63,719 nt of DNA from JAUVXJ01 sp034430275 (GCA_034430275.1 DAOUEW010000032.1:1-63719); one strand, 5' to 3'; shown: positions 43,211-52,028, counted from the stretch's first letter. The notes: a model not told the origin generated them from the sequence alone. A program made the numbers and translations.

Positions 43211-44551
43211 ATGGCAACGCAAGATCTGAGGGAGGTTATCAGTCGGCAGGTCCAAAGCGGGCATTTGGTGGAGGTGTCACAACCGGTGCATGTGGTGCAC
43301 GAGCTGGCCTCCGTGGCCCACGCGATCGAGGAGCGGCTAGGTGTGGGTGCCCTCTTTCGCAACCTCAGTGGATATTCAGAGGCGTCTGTCCTCAGCGGGA
43401 TGTTTGTCACCTACGAGGCAGTCGCCGATGCGCTCGAAGTCGAACTCTCCCATCTTAAGAGAAGGATACTGGAAGCCCTGGGTGATCCCATAGCCCCGTC
43501 TCACAACGGGAGCGACCCTCTCGATAGAGACATCTCTGCCGGACGCGACGTGGATCTTCAGAAGCTGCCCATCCCTACCCATGCCCCCAGAGACGCAGGC
43601 CCGTACGTCACAGCAGGTATCGTCGCCTCTCGCGATCCGGAGACCAGTCGGATGAATTACTCCTATCATCGCATGCTGCGACTGGATCGTAACCACCTAT
43701 CCATCATGATCAATCCGGGCCGTCACCTCGACGACTACCGGCTTGCTGCGGAGCAAACGAGTGGGGCGTTGCCACTGGCGGTCTTCATCGGGGTCCATCC
43801 GGCTATCATGCTCGCCGCAGCCATGCGTTACCCCGGAGACGAGTTGGATATAGCGGGAAGGCTTCTCGGGGAGCCAATAGAGACCGTTCCCAGCGGACAG
43901 TACGAACTGCCGGTGCCGACATTCAGCGAGTATGTCTTGGAAGGAAGCATCGACCTCTCGCAGCGGGTGGTAGAGGGCCCCATGGGCGAGTTCTCCGGCC
44001 TCTACGGTGCGAAGTCGGAGGAGTACCTGTTGGAGATCGACAGAATCAGCCACCGCCCGCAGCCCATCTTCCAGACCATACTGCCGGCGGGGGCGGAGCA
44101 CAAGGTGATTGGTGCGAGTTTGCCACGGGAACCTGTCCTCCTGAAGAGTGCACTGGGGGTGTCCCCGGAAGTCAAGGACGTTCTCATCCCTCCCTACGGC
44201 AGTGGGTTGTTGGCGGTCGTCGTCTTCGACCCCAGATATGAGGGTCAAGCCAAGAATGTGGGAATGGCCACCCTCGCGGCCTACACCACTATCAAGAGCG
44301 TCATCGTAGTCAACAGCGATATCGACATCACCAAACCGGAGGACATATTCTGGGCGGTGCTCACACGAGCCGACATGCAGTGTGACGTGTCGCTCTTGCC
44401 GCGTTTCTTGGGGCATCCCATGGACCCAGCAGCCTTACAGGGCCTGGTCACCAAGTCGGTCATCGACGCAACCGTGCTACCAGGCAGCCCGTCCCTCGAC
44501 AGGGTGGTCTACGAACATCCCGCCGACCTCGACCGGTACCTACCGGACTAG
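43211..44551 (+). CDS. UbiD-family prenylated-FMN decarboxylase
   Basis: A 446-residue UbiD-family protein. NYSYHRMLRLDRNHLSI (around 149-165) is the prFMN/Mn2+ region, and VEGPMGEFSGLYG places the conserved catalytic glutamate near residue 260. The family reversibly decarboxylates aromatic, heteroaromatic or unsaturated acids and needs prenylated FMN made by UbiX. No ubiX is visible, so the cofactor must come from elsewhere in the genome. It is the last plus-strand gene of the island, stopping 30 bp before a bidirectional hairpin. Confidence 0.9.
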   Translation: MATQDLREVISRQVQSGHLVEVSQPVHVVHELASVAHAIEERLGVGALFRNLSGYSEASVLSGMFVTYEAVADALEVELSHLKRRILEALGDPIAPSHNGSDPLDRDISAGRDVDLQKLPIPTHAPRDAGPYVTAGIVASRDPETSRMNYSYHRMLRLDRNHLSIMINPGRHLDDYRLAAEQTSGALPLAVFIGVHPAIMLAAAMRYPGDELDIAGRLLGEPIETVPSGQYELPVPTFSEYVLEGSIDLSQRVVEGPMGEFSGLYGAKSEEYLLEIDRISHRPQPIFQTILPAGAEHKVIGASLPREPVLLKSALGVSPEVKDVLIPPYGSGLLAVVVFDPRYEGQAKNVGMATLAAYTTIKSVIVVNSDIDITKPEDIFWAVLTRADMQCDVSLLPRFLGHPMDPAALQGLVTKSVIDATVLPGSPSLDRVVYEHPADLDRYLPD

Positions 44552-44581
44552 GTTGAATCGACCCGATCCCCCCTTCAACTG

Positions 44582-44613
44582 AAGAAGCCGGTGGCGAAAG
44601 CCACCGGCTTCTT
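44582..44613. terminator. Bidirectional terminator hairpin
   Basis: A perfect 14-bp stem, AAGAAGCCGGTGGC (44582-44595) with 44600-44613, around a GAAA loop, between the converging UbiD and ECF operons. T-rich tails are short on both sides (CTTCTTGCTTCT on plus). Confidence 0.8.
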
Positions 44614-44639
44614 GCTTCTGGTTGCGTACGTGTTGCCTG

Positions 44640-45272
44640 CTACGTGATGATCCCGCGTACCGTAAGACCCAAGCGCTCCACCACAGGGGTCAGTGCGCCC
44701 AAGATGATGGGGCCGATCACCACGGCGGCGATCATGTTCCCGATCCACCAAGAACTGATGCTAACTGGCAGGGCGTCCGCCGGAACGAATCCGAAGGCAT
44801 ACAAAGTCGCGTTGCCGAGCAAGGCGCTGAGCAACTGGATCAGGATAACCACTACCACCACGTAGAATACGAATGGCTTGGGCTTGAAGATGTCCCTACC
44901 TACAGGACTTATGCCGAGCCTGGGGGCCACCAAGCGGTACACGATGAGCAAGGGGATCTCGGTGCCCCATTCCACCACGAGTCCGAAAGGTATGGCCAGA
45001 GCTACGGGCATCCCGGTCAGGATCCCAGAGCCGACGATGCCGCCGATAGCTCCAATGACCAGCCCCCACCCACTGAACCACAGCAAGAACGGGATGATGA
45101 ACCCGATGCCGATGTAGAGGGCCGAGACGCTGAGGAAACCCATGGGGAGCGCGATCACTCCCAGCCAGGCTACGATGGTGTAGACCGCGGCCGCAACTGC
45201 GAAGGTCACCAGGCGAGATACTCCGAGGGGTGGACTTGGATTCCACTGTAGGCTGTAGGCTTGTTCTTCCAC
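44640..45272 (-). CDS. ECF transporter S component 2
   Basis: A 210-residue membrane protein started at GTG 45272 (AGGAG just upstream). It has about six hydrophobic segments, including GVIALPMGFLSVSALYIGIGF and SWWIGNMIAAVVIGPIIL. It is about three-quarters identical to the S component at 45495, and both C-termini read PVVERLGLTVRGIIT. S components bind the small-molecule ligand and dock onto the shared EcfA/EcfT module encoded just upstream. The ligand is unknown; vitamins, nucleobases and related small heterocycles are typical. Confidence 0.8.
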   Translation of the reverse strand: MEEQAYSLQWNPSPPLGVSRLVTFAVAAAVYTIVAWLGVIALPMGFLSVSALYIGIGFIIPFLLWFSGWGLVIGAIGGIVGSGILTGMPVALAIPFGLVVEWGTEIPLLIVYRLVAPRLGISPVGRDIFKPKPFVFYVVVVVILIQLLSALLGNATLYAFGFVPADALPVSISSWWIGNMIAAVVIGPIILGALTPVVERLGLTVRGIIT

Positions 45273-45445
45273 GTCGCTCCTCCTATTCAACGTCGATAGA
45301 GGGCACATCCGAATCGGACGGAATCATCCTGATTCTTGTGCCTTAGCATGCACTGCAGCGTTCGAAGTTGGGCCGCCGCGCCCAGCACGACCTGGCCTGC
45401 GGCACCTGGCAGTTGTCCAGACTGGCCGAGGTCCAGAACGAGAGC

Positions 45446-45479
45446 GAAGAAGCCGCTGCTGGCCAGCAGCGGCTTCTTC
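45446..45479 (-). terminator. Perfect palindromic hairpin after S component 1
   Basis: A 34-bp perfect palindrome: GAAGAAGCCGCTGCTGG (45446-45462) and its complement 45463-45479. It starts 16 bp after the stop at 45495. It resembles the hairpin after the second S gene, so gene and terminator were probably duplicated together. It may lower expression of the distal S gene. Confidence 0.7.
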
Positions 45480-45494
45480 ATTGTCTGGTGCCTG

Positions 45495-46124
45495 CTAGGT
45501 GATGATGCCCCGGACCGTCAGCCCCAGGCGCTCGACTACAGGTGTGAGAACACCCAGGAGGATGGTGCCGATCACCACCACGGCGATCATGTTGCCGATC
45601 CACCAGGCGGTGATGCTAACGGGCAGTGCGTCGGCGGGAACGAACCCGAAGAGATAGAGCATGAAGTTCCCGGTGACCGCACTCCATAGCTGGGCCAGAA
45701 TAACGGCCACGACCAGGAAGAAGATGAACCCCTTAGGCTTGAACACATCCTTGCCAATGGGGCTCACTCCAACCTTGGGTCCCAGCCATCTGTACACGAT
45801 CAGGAGCGGGATCTGGACCACCAACTCCACTAGTCCGAAGGGGATAGCCAGGGGAACGGGCATCCCAGCGAGGATCCCAGCCCCGACGATGGCGCCGATC
45901 ACTCCGATCACCCAGCCCCAGCCCGAGAACCACAGCACGAAGGGGATGAGAAAGCCCATGCCGATGTATAGTGCAGAGACGCTGAGGAAGCCCATCGGCA
46001 GAGCAATCACGCCCAACCATGCGATGATGGTGTAGACCGCCGCGGCCACAGCGTAGGTCACCAAGCGGGACACGCCCAACGGAGGGTTTGGATTCCACTT
46101 GAGACTATAGGTTTGCTCTTCCAT
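45495..46124 (-). CDS. ECF transporter S component 1
   Basis: A 209-residue integral membrane protein from ATG 46124 (AAGGAG upstream). About six membrane segments follow a short polar N-terminus (MEEQTYSLKWNPNPPLG). It directly follows the ATPase gene and is the paralogue of the gene at 44640. The main differences fall around residues 70-110 and in the WSAVTGNFMLYLF segment, where ligand selectivity could differ. Sequence alone does not name the ligand. An alternative reading as a MASE1-like sensor membrane domain is less likely given the EcfA/EcfT neighbours. Confidence 0.82.
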   Translation of the reverse strand: MEEQTYSLKWNPNPPLGVSRLVTYAVAAAVYTIIAWLGVIALPMGFLSVSALYIGMGFLIPFVLWFSGWGWVIGVIGAIVGAGILAGMPVPLAIPFGLVELVVQIPLLIVYRWLGPKVGVSPIGKDVFKPKGFIFFLVVAVILAQLWSAVTGNFMLYLFGFVPADALPVSITAWWIGNMIAVVVIGTILLGVLTPVVERLGLTVRGIIT

Positions 46125-46213
46125 CTCTGTTCTCCTTATCACTCGTCATTGTCGTGAACATCACAGTCTACGGATCACCGTCTACAGCGTCTATCACCTC
46201 CCTCCTAGCCTAG

Positions 46214-47998
46214 CTATGTCTCTCTCTTCAGGGCCTCCAACCACTCTCTCTCGTTGAGGAGAAGAGGAAACTCGGCACGATCTTTTCGGAGCTCGCAACT
46301 AAGGGATATTGCCTGAGGAGCTCGCAACTGAGCTTTCTCCAGCAAGTCAGGCGACGAGAATAACTGACGGGACGTCCCCTCGAATACGGTGCGACCATCA
46401 CGCAACACAGTTACCGTCTGGCAGTAGTTGGCCACCAAGGTCATGTCGTGAGTGATTATGAGCACCGTGCCGCCAGCGTCGTGCAGTTCCTCCAGAAGCG
46501 CCATGATGCTGGACACCATGCGGTAGTCCTGCCCCGTGGTGGGTTCATCGACGATGATCACCTCGGGCCGCATGGCGAGCACCGCTGCCACGGCCAGTCT
46601 CTGTTTCTGTCCCTTGCCCAGGAACAAGGGGTCCTCGTCGGCCAGGTCGGCCAGATCCACGCGCTCCAGCGCTTCGCGCACCCTGGGCTCGACCTCATCC
46701 TCTGGTACAGCGACGCAGCCCAGGCCGTACGCTACCTCGTCATACACCCGTCGTGTGAAGATCTGATGATCTGGGTTCTGGAAGACGTACCCTATCTTCA
46801 TGGGTAGCTCTCTACGAACCCTTCGCTGAAAGACGTCCTCACCGAGAACCCTGCACTCGCCTTTCCATGGCGAGTAGATGCCCGTCAGTATCTTGGCCAG
46901 AGTGGTCTTGCCCGAGCCGTTGTTCCCCAGTAGACCTCTGGTCTCGCCGCGACGGAGGACCAGGTCGGCGCCCAGCAGGGCCACGGTGCCATCCTCGTAC
47001 CGGTACCACAGGTCATTTACCTCGATCACCTTCTCGCTGACTGGATCGACCAGATCATCCTTCGGCTCACCCGTCACCTGGGTCAGGATCGACCGCGCCT
47101 CTACGATGGACCTGGGTACTTCCTTCTCGCTACAGACCCCGGCACGGTACGCTATCCGTGAGACCTCGAATGTGTATGCACCCTTCTCGTCCAAGAACTC
47201 GAACTGTGAATAGAACTCCTCCGGCTCTGCCACCAGATCGACCTTTCCATTACACACCAGCGCGATGCGGTCGCAGAAGTCGAAGAGTATCTCCGGATCT
47301 TGCTCCACCAGTACCACCGTCAGATCATGCTCCTCCTTCAAACGGCGAACAGTGGCGATCACTTCGCTCTTCCCGATCGGGTCCAGGTCCGACGTGGGCT
47401 CGTCCAGAATCAACAGGTCCGGTCGCATAGCCAGAAACGATGCTATGGCCACACGCTGCTTCTGTCCTCCCGAGAGGTCGGCCGGGTGTATGTTCTCTGC
47501 GTTGTCCCACAAGTGGCCCAGCCCTACCATGTACAGCGCCTCGCGGACGCGCTCGTCGATCTCGTCCGATTCGAGCCCCAGGAGCTGAAGCCCGAAGGCA
47601 ACCTCGTACAGGAGGCTCATGGTCAGGAACTGGTTCTCGGGGTCCTGGAACACCATGCCTGCCAGCGGGGGACGCACAGGCTCACCAAGCAACTCTCCAC
47701 GAGGTGTGCCATCAACCACGTTGGCCTCAGGGTTCACGCCACCGACCAACTTGTCCATGACCTGCACCGAGCCAGTGAAGTGTTCGTTGACCATGTTCGC
47801 GGGAACCCTCATGGCGTGCGGGAGCAGCCCCATGATGCTCTTGCAGATGGTCGTCTTCCCCGCACCGCTCGGGCCGGTGATGCCGAAGAACTCACCCTTC
47901 TCTATCTCTAGGTTAACACCCTGGAGCGCCCAGGGGTTCAGTTCTCCCACAAAGGCGGGGTATCTCCAGTACAGATTCTCGATCTTCACCAAGCTCAT
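46214..47998 (-). CDS. ECF transporter ATPase, two fused NBDs (EcfA-like)
   Basis: A 594-residue fusion of two energy-coupling-factor ATPases. NBD1 has Walker A GPSGAGKTT, signature LSGGQKQR and Walker B LLILDEPTSDLD. NBD2 has GNNGSGKTT, a variant signature LGKGQKQR and VIIVDEPTTGQD. Most ECF modules use separate A and A' chains; fused forms occur in several bacteria. It energises uptake through EcfT (48021) and the two S components downstream. The gap of 22 bp to EcfT indicates one operon. Confidence 0.93.
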   Translation of the reverse strand: MSLVKIENLYWRYPAFVGELNPWALQGVNLEIEKGEFFGITGPSGAGKTTICKSIMGLLPHAMRVPANMVNEHFTGSVQVMDKLVGGVNPEANVVDGTPRGELLGEPVRPPLAGMVFQDPENQFLTMSLLYEVAFGLQLLGLESDEIDERVREALYMVGLGHLWDNAENIHPADLSGGQKQRVAIASFLAMRPDLLILDEPTSDLDPIGKSEVIATVRRLKEEHDLTVVLVEQDPEILFDFCDRIALVCNGKVDLVAEPEEFYSQFEFLDEKGAYTFEVSRIAYRAGVCSEKEVPRSIVEARSILTQVTGEPKDDLVDPVSEKVIEVNDLWYRYEDGTVALLGADLVLRRGETRGLLGNNGSGKTTLAKILTGIYSPWKGECRVLGEDVFQRRVRRELPMKIGYVFQNPDHQIFTRRVYDEVAYGLGCVAVPEDEVEPRVREALERVDLADLADEDPLFLGKGQKQRLAVAAVLAMRPEVIIVDEPTTGQDYRMVSSIMALLEELHDAGGTVLIITHDMTLVANYCQTVTVLRDGRTVFEGTSRQLFSSPDLLEKAQLRAPQAISLSCELRKDRAEFPLLLNEREWLEALKRET

Positions 47999-48020
47999 TC
48001 TTTTGTCCTCAGCTTCCTAA

Positions 48021-49106
48021 CTATGCCCGCAACCCAGATACCAGCCCCAACACCAAGTCTGTGATGTTGAGTCCGGCCGCCAGCACGCCCACGACCAACA
48101 CGACGGTTCCTACGATGAGCAGGTAGTCCACGATGTGGAATGGCTTGACCTCGCGATAGACCGTGGGCTTGGATCCCATCTCATAGCCACGAGCGGATAG
48201 GGCATCCGAGATCTCGGTAGAGCGACGCATCATGTTGGCGATCAGAGGTACAGTCAGGTATGCCATGTCTCTGATCTTGGCCAAGATGTTCTTCTTTTGC
48301 ACATTCACACCACGAGCAACTTGCGCCTGGCGAACCGTGGAGAAGTCGATCATGGCGATGTTGAGGGAACGAAGCATCAGAGAAGAAAACAGGCAGATCA
48401 CGTATGGCATGCCCGGCACCTTACGTAGCGCGCCGACGACCTCGATGTCCCTGGTGGTCAGCACCAGGAGGAAAGTCATCAGGACCATGGCGCCATACCC
48501 GAGGACCTTCGTAGCAGCCACGTAGACCGTCTGGTCGGAGATGATCAAGGTCAGAGGCTGGTGGAAGGGAAAGGAAACGAACGTCCACGACAGGTTCAGC
48601 GGTGTCTGACTGATGATCAGTGCAACGATCACCGCACCAATTATGCCCCAGTAGAGTTGCTTCGTGAAGAGATAGTATCCGACGATGATGACCACGAACA
48701 AAACCATGGCCACCGACACACCGACATTCAGCACACCAGAGTAGGTCTGGCGCGAGAACAGAATACGAGTGCCGGGGTTTGGATTGAAGACAATCCAGCT
48801 CAAGAAGAGGCTGAGGAGCATCGGGAAGATGACGACCAGGTATGAACGGAAGAGCCATCGGATCACTCCACTCAGCCACAGCAAGAGGAAGGCCAAGGCC
48901 ACCAGCAGGATACAGCCCACCGGATCGGGACGCGCAGTCGAGATCATGCCCATCAGCACCAGGGATACGCCCAGCACGAGCACGAACTTGGTGATGGCAT
49001 GCAGTCCTGCAAGAGGAGAGTCTATGCGCATCGAAAACAGGAAGGTCCGCACCCATTTCTGCCCCCTGCCCGGGGCTGTTGAATCGGTCAACGTAGCTTC
49101 GCTCAT
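48021..49106 (-). CDS. ECF transporter transmembrane component EcfT
   Basis: A 361-residue membrane protein with hydrophobic segments through residues 35-270 and near the C-terminus. Two Ala-Arg-Gly coupling motifs are present (QVARGVN and LSARGYEMGS), which insert into the ATPases and link them to the S subunits. Longer than the common 260-270-residue EcfT because of an extra N-terminal region and C-terminal hydrophobic segments. It lies between the DUF1989 gene (10 bp) and the fused ATPase. Confidence 0.9.
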   Translation of the reverse strand: MSEATLTDSTAPGRGQKWVRTFLFSMRIDSPLAGLHAITKFVLVLGVSLVLMGMISTARPDPVGCILLVALAFLLLWLSGVIRWLFRSYLVVIFPMLLSLFLSWIVFNPNPGTRILFSRQTYSGVLNVGVSVAMVLFVVIIVGYYLFTKQLYWGIIGAVIVALIISQTPLNLSWTFVSFPFHQPLTLIISDQTVYVAATKVLGYGAMVLMTFLLVLTTRDIEVVGALRKVPGMPYVICLFSSLMLRSLNIAMIDFSTVRQAQVARGVNVQKKNILAKIRDMAYLTVPLIANMMRRSTEISDALSARGYEMGSKPTVYREVKPFHIVDYLLIVGTVVLVVGVLAAGLNITDLVLGLVSGLRA

Positions 49107-49116
49107 CTTGTCCTCT

Positions 49117-49716
49117 CTATTTCAGCTCCACAGTTCTTTGGCGAGGCGATAGCCTCGTCATTTCCACCAGCAGATCCGCTGGTCTCATGCCTGGCAGTGT
49201 GTCATCCGGGCATGCGCTCACCGCCAGGGTCACGGGCCGCAAGGCTCTCAGGACGAGGTACTCGCCGGGCTTGATGTCGAGCGGACGGAACATGTAGCCA
49301 TCCTCGTCAACGTCGCAGGTCACCCAGAAACTGGCCATGCCGGTGAGATCCTTCCGTTTCATGCCGAGTGCTTCGGAGAGGAGATCTCGGCAGCCGGCAC
49401 GACCGTCTTCGTAGATCTCTCGCCAGCAGCCGGGGTACATGATGTCCACCCGGCCCTCCGAGTTCACTTCCGCGACCTCGACATATGCGACCCCATCGCC
49501 GTCGTACAGCTTCATACCAGGATCTGCATAGAAACTGAGCTTCACGCTCCGGAACTTCTCCCAGCCGTTGATGTTCCTGGTCAACGCCTGATCGAAGCCC
49601 GGGAAGGTGAAGTCGCCGCCTTGCCCGCCGTGTGGCGCGATTACCTTGATCTCATCCCGCTCATCCAGTGGGAAAGCTTGTGCTGTTCCCGGTGCTAATG
49701 TGAATGACTCAACCAT
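49117..49716 (-). CDS. DUF1989-family protein (urea carboxylase-associated/carboxyguanidine deiminase type)
   Basis: A 199-residue protein. Recognisable DUF1989 segments are the mid-region YPGCWREIYEDGRAGCRDLLSEAL and the C-terminal DIKPGEYLVLRALRPVTL followed by SACPDD. Characterised relatives include the CgdA/CgdB carboxyguanidine deiminase subunits, and others accompany urea carboxylase. Here a single DUF1989 gene heads the ECF genes behind a GntR regulator, so it may act on the imported compound, for example on a C-N bond of a guanidino or ureido group. RBS GGAGGGGAG. Catalytic residues cannot be judged confidently by eye. Confidence 0.72.
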   Translation of the reverse strand: MVESFTLAPGTAQAFPLDERDEIKVIAPHGGQGGDFTFPGFDQALTRNINGWEKFRSVKLSFYADPGMKLYDGDGVAYVEVAEVNSEGRVDIMYPGCWREIYEDGRAGCRDLLSEALGMKRKDLTGMASFWVTCDVDEDGYMFRPLDIKPGEYLVLRALRPVTLAVSACPDDTLPGMRPADLLVEMTRLSPRQRTVELK

Positions 49717-49779
49717 GCTTCGTGCTCTCCCCTCCGGAATGCGCGTTATCGTTGCTGCGACGCGTGTGGACTAAGATCG

Positions 49780-50514
49780 CTATGGTCTACTCTGTACGAG
49801 TCTGAGGAGCATACCCTCCCTACGGTGATGCACCAGAGAACAAGAGATGGCCTGGTCCCGGACGTTGTAGGCCACCTCGTCGAAAAGCAGCAGCGGGGTG
49901 CCCTCTGCACACTCAAGCCTCTCCGCCACAGCCCCCTTGGCGACTGTGGGTACCAGATCGGCTACGTAGTACGCAGCAGTCTCTCCCGCAAACAGCTCGA
50001 GGAATGAAAAAACGTGGTCTACGAGATCCTGGCGGGAGAAGGGTTTGCGAAGGAGCCGTTTGGGGATCCAGTCTTCACAGTGGATGACCGGCTTGCCGTC
50101 TGCGAGGAACACCTTTCTTACGGCCAGGACTATCTCTTTGGCTCCCAGTTGCAGTCTCTCCCTGACTTGCCCGTCTGGCAGTATCTCTTCGTACTCTAAC
50201 CAGCCCACGCCGGGCTCAGCTCCTCGTGCCCGGATCATGTCTTCACAGTCCCACATGCCCTCCAGGCGAGAGTCGAGGTAGGCCGCAGCGTGAGTTACGT
50301 ATGTGCCCGCTCCCTGGCGGCGTACCACAATGCCCTCACGCTGGAGATTTGCCAGGGCAGCACGCACCGTTGCGCGGCTTACGCCATATCCGGCGGCCAG
50401 GTCGTTCTCTGGGGGGAGTTGCTCGCCCGGGGCGAAGCTTCCTTGACGGATTCGTTCCCTCAAGGCATCTTCGACTTGCTTGGAGAGGAGTTCACCACGT
50501 TCGATCGTTGCCAT
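49780..50514 (-). CDS. GntR/HutC-family transcriptional regulator
   Basis: A 244-residue regulator from ATG 50514. Residues 1-75 form the GntR winged helix (YGVSRATVRAALANLQREG, then RRQGAGTYV), and residues 90-244 a UTRA effector domain as in HutC/PhnF. The frame runs open upstream into the promoter and tRNA region, but that part is not protein. The gene is 63 bp upstream of the DUF1989-ECF genes on the same strand and probably autoregulates that operon in response to the imported ligand or a product. Confidence 0.92.
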   Translation of the reverse strand: MATIERGELLSKQVEDALRERIRQGSFAPGEQLPPENDLAAGYGVSRATVRAALANLQREGIVVRRQGAGTYVTHAAAYLDSRLEGMWDCEDMIRARGAEPGVGWLEYEEILPDGQVRERLQLGAKEIVLAVRKVFLADGKPVIHCEDWIPKRLLRKPFSRQDLVDHVFSFLELFAGETAAYYVADLVPTVAKGAVAERLECAEGTPLLLFDEVAYNVRDQAISCSLVHHRREGMLLRLVQSRP

Positions 50515-50560
50515 GGCCGACCTTGGCAGAGCAATTGTCAGACGATTGCCATTTGCTCCT

Positions 50561-50589
50561 ATTTTACCACATTTCAGAACACGTGTCAA
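50561..50589 (-). promoter_or_regulatory. Promoter of the GntR-DUF1989-ECF operon
   Basis: On the minus strand, TTGACA (50589-50584), a 17-bp spacer and TAAAAT (50566-50561). Transcription should start near 50554, about 40 nt before the GntR start. A GCAAT...ATTGC inverted repeat between start site and gene could be the operator. Confidence 0.75.
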
Positions 50590-50763
50590 GCATTGCGGAA
50601 CAGATGGTTCCTTTTGCGCAACCGGGCCCGGGTCAACGCAGGAGGGCTTGCGATGGCTGCCGCGAGAGAGGCATTGTTGAGTCAGCCGAGCTGCGCTCCG
50701 AGGGATCTGTACAAAGCAACAGGTCCCAGATGGACACCTGGGACCTGCACAATGGTCTACAAG

Positions 50764-50836
50764 AGCGGGTGATGGGATTCGAACCCACGACATTCTGCTT
50801 GGGAAGCAGACACTCTGCCAACTGAGTTACACCCGC
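50764..50836 (-). tRNA. tRNA-Gly (CCC)
   Basis: A complete cloverleaf on the minus strand: acceptor GCGGGTG/CACCCGC, D arm with AGTTGGC, anticodon stem TCTGC/GCAGA around TTCCCAA, T loop TTCGAAT and discriminator T as usual for glycine. CCA is not encoded. Confidence 0.95.
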
Positions 50837-50882
50837 TCGTCTACCGCGCTTACCATACCTCAGAGTCGAGTAGATGTCAACC

Positions 50883-52028
50883 TCAGAGAGGGAGAATGAT
50901 CCTCAGGGTGGTGCCCTTCCCGGGCTCGGTTTCCGTCTCCAGGGCCCCTCCCATGAGATAGGCTCGCTCTTGCATGCCTAGTAGACCAAACCGTTTCTCC
51001 GACTGCGCTCGCTCCAGCGCATCCTGCAGCTTGAAACCCCGACCGTTGTCCTTCACGCTCATCTCCAGTCGCTCGTCGGTGGTGTGTAGCCTTATCTCCA
51101 CCTCGCTGGCCTTGGCGTGCCGCCGGACGTTGGTCAGGGCCTCCTGTACAATACGGTAGAGGTTCTTCTTGACCCCCACGGGGATCTCTTTCCTCATGCG
51201 GTCCACGACCAGACTGACGGCGATGCCGGTCCTTTTCTGGAACTCCACTGTGTAACGCCTGAGTTCATCGAGCAAGCTCAACTTCTCCAGGTCCGTCAGC
51301 CGCAAGTCATAAGCGAAATGGCGCAGCTCCTGGAGGCAGTCCAGGGCCTGCTCCTTGGCCCTCGCCAACTCGGTCTCAGCGCGCTCATCGTCGTCCTTCC
51401 GGATCCTCTTGTACAGCTCCATCAGCAGGATCACGGAGGACAGCTCCTGCATGGGGCCATCGTGGATCTCCTGAGCCAACTGCTTTCGTTCCCAGGCGCG
51501 GCTCTCGGCATCCGCCTCCCGTTGTGCAAGTGTGAGGACGATCACTCTGGCGGCTGGTGTAGAAAGCTCCATCAGGCGATCGAGATCGGCCTGGGTGAAG
51601 TTCCCTTCGCCCTTCTTGTTGCTTACCGATAGCACTCCGATGACCTCGTCGGTCATCAGCAGCGGCACGCACAAAGCGTCCTTGATCCCTCTCCCTGCAC
51701 CGGAGAAACGCTTATCCTTGACGGGTCCCACGAGCAACAGAGGTTCCTTGTGCTTGGCCACCCAGCCTGATATGCCCTCGCCAAGATGTCTTCGCGCACC
51801 CTGCACGATCTCTCTGCCCAGCCCGCTAGCGGAGGTGATGGTCAGCAGCTCACGTCCCTCGTGAAGAAGCATCAGCGAGCCCTCGCTGGCATCCGTGGAC
51901 AGAACGATGAGCTCCACGAAGCAGCTCAGGATCTCCTCCAGTGCCACCACGGCCTGGGCGGCTTCCTCGAAACGTTCTGCTGTGGGATGGTCCCGGTCGA
52001 GCATCTCCCTGAACACCTTCTCTGCCAT
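50883..52028 (-). CDS. Soluble GAF-domain sensor histidine kinase (NarX/DegS type)
   Basis: A 381-residue kinase without membrane segments. Residues about 20-170 form a GAF domain with CVPLLMTDEVIGVLSV. Then come a HisKA_3 dimerisation domain with EIHDGPMQ carrying the phospho-accepting His, and an HATPase domain with N-box EALTNVRRHA, DNGRGF and GLLGMQERA. Such kinases sense redox state or small ligands through GAF and phosphorylate NarL-type regulators. No response regulator is adjacent, so it is an orphan in this window. It has its own promoter. Confidence 0.92.
   Translation of the reverse strand: MAEKVFREMLDRDHPTAERFEEAAQAVVALEEILSCFVELIVLSTDASEGSLMLLHEGRELLTITSASGLGREIVQGARRHLGEGISGWVAKHKEPLLLVGPVKDKRFSGAGRGIKDALCVPLLMTDEVIGVLSVSNKKGEGNFTQADLDRLMELSTPAARVIVLTLAQREADAESRAWERKQLAQEIHDGPMQELSSVILLMELYKRIRKDDDERAETELARAKEQALDCLQELRHFAYDLRLTDLEKLSLLDELRRYTVEFQKRTGIAVSLVVDRMRKEIPVGVKKNLYRIVQEALTNVRRHAKASEVEIRLHTTDERLEMSVKDNGRGFKLQDALERAQSEKRFGLLGMQERAYLMGGALETETEPGKGTTLRIILPL

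Noticed and set aside
50515..50793. 93-residue N-terminal extension of the GntR regulator
   Set aside because: It would run through the operon promoter and part of the antisense of tRNA-Gly.
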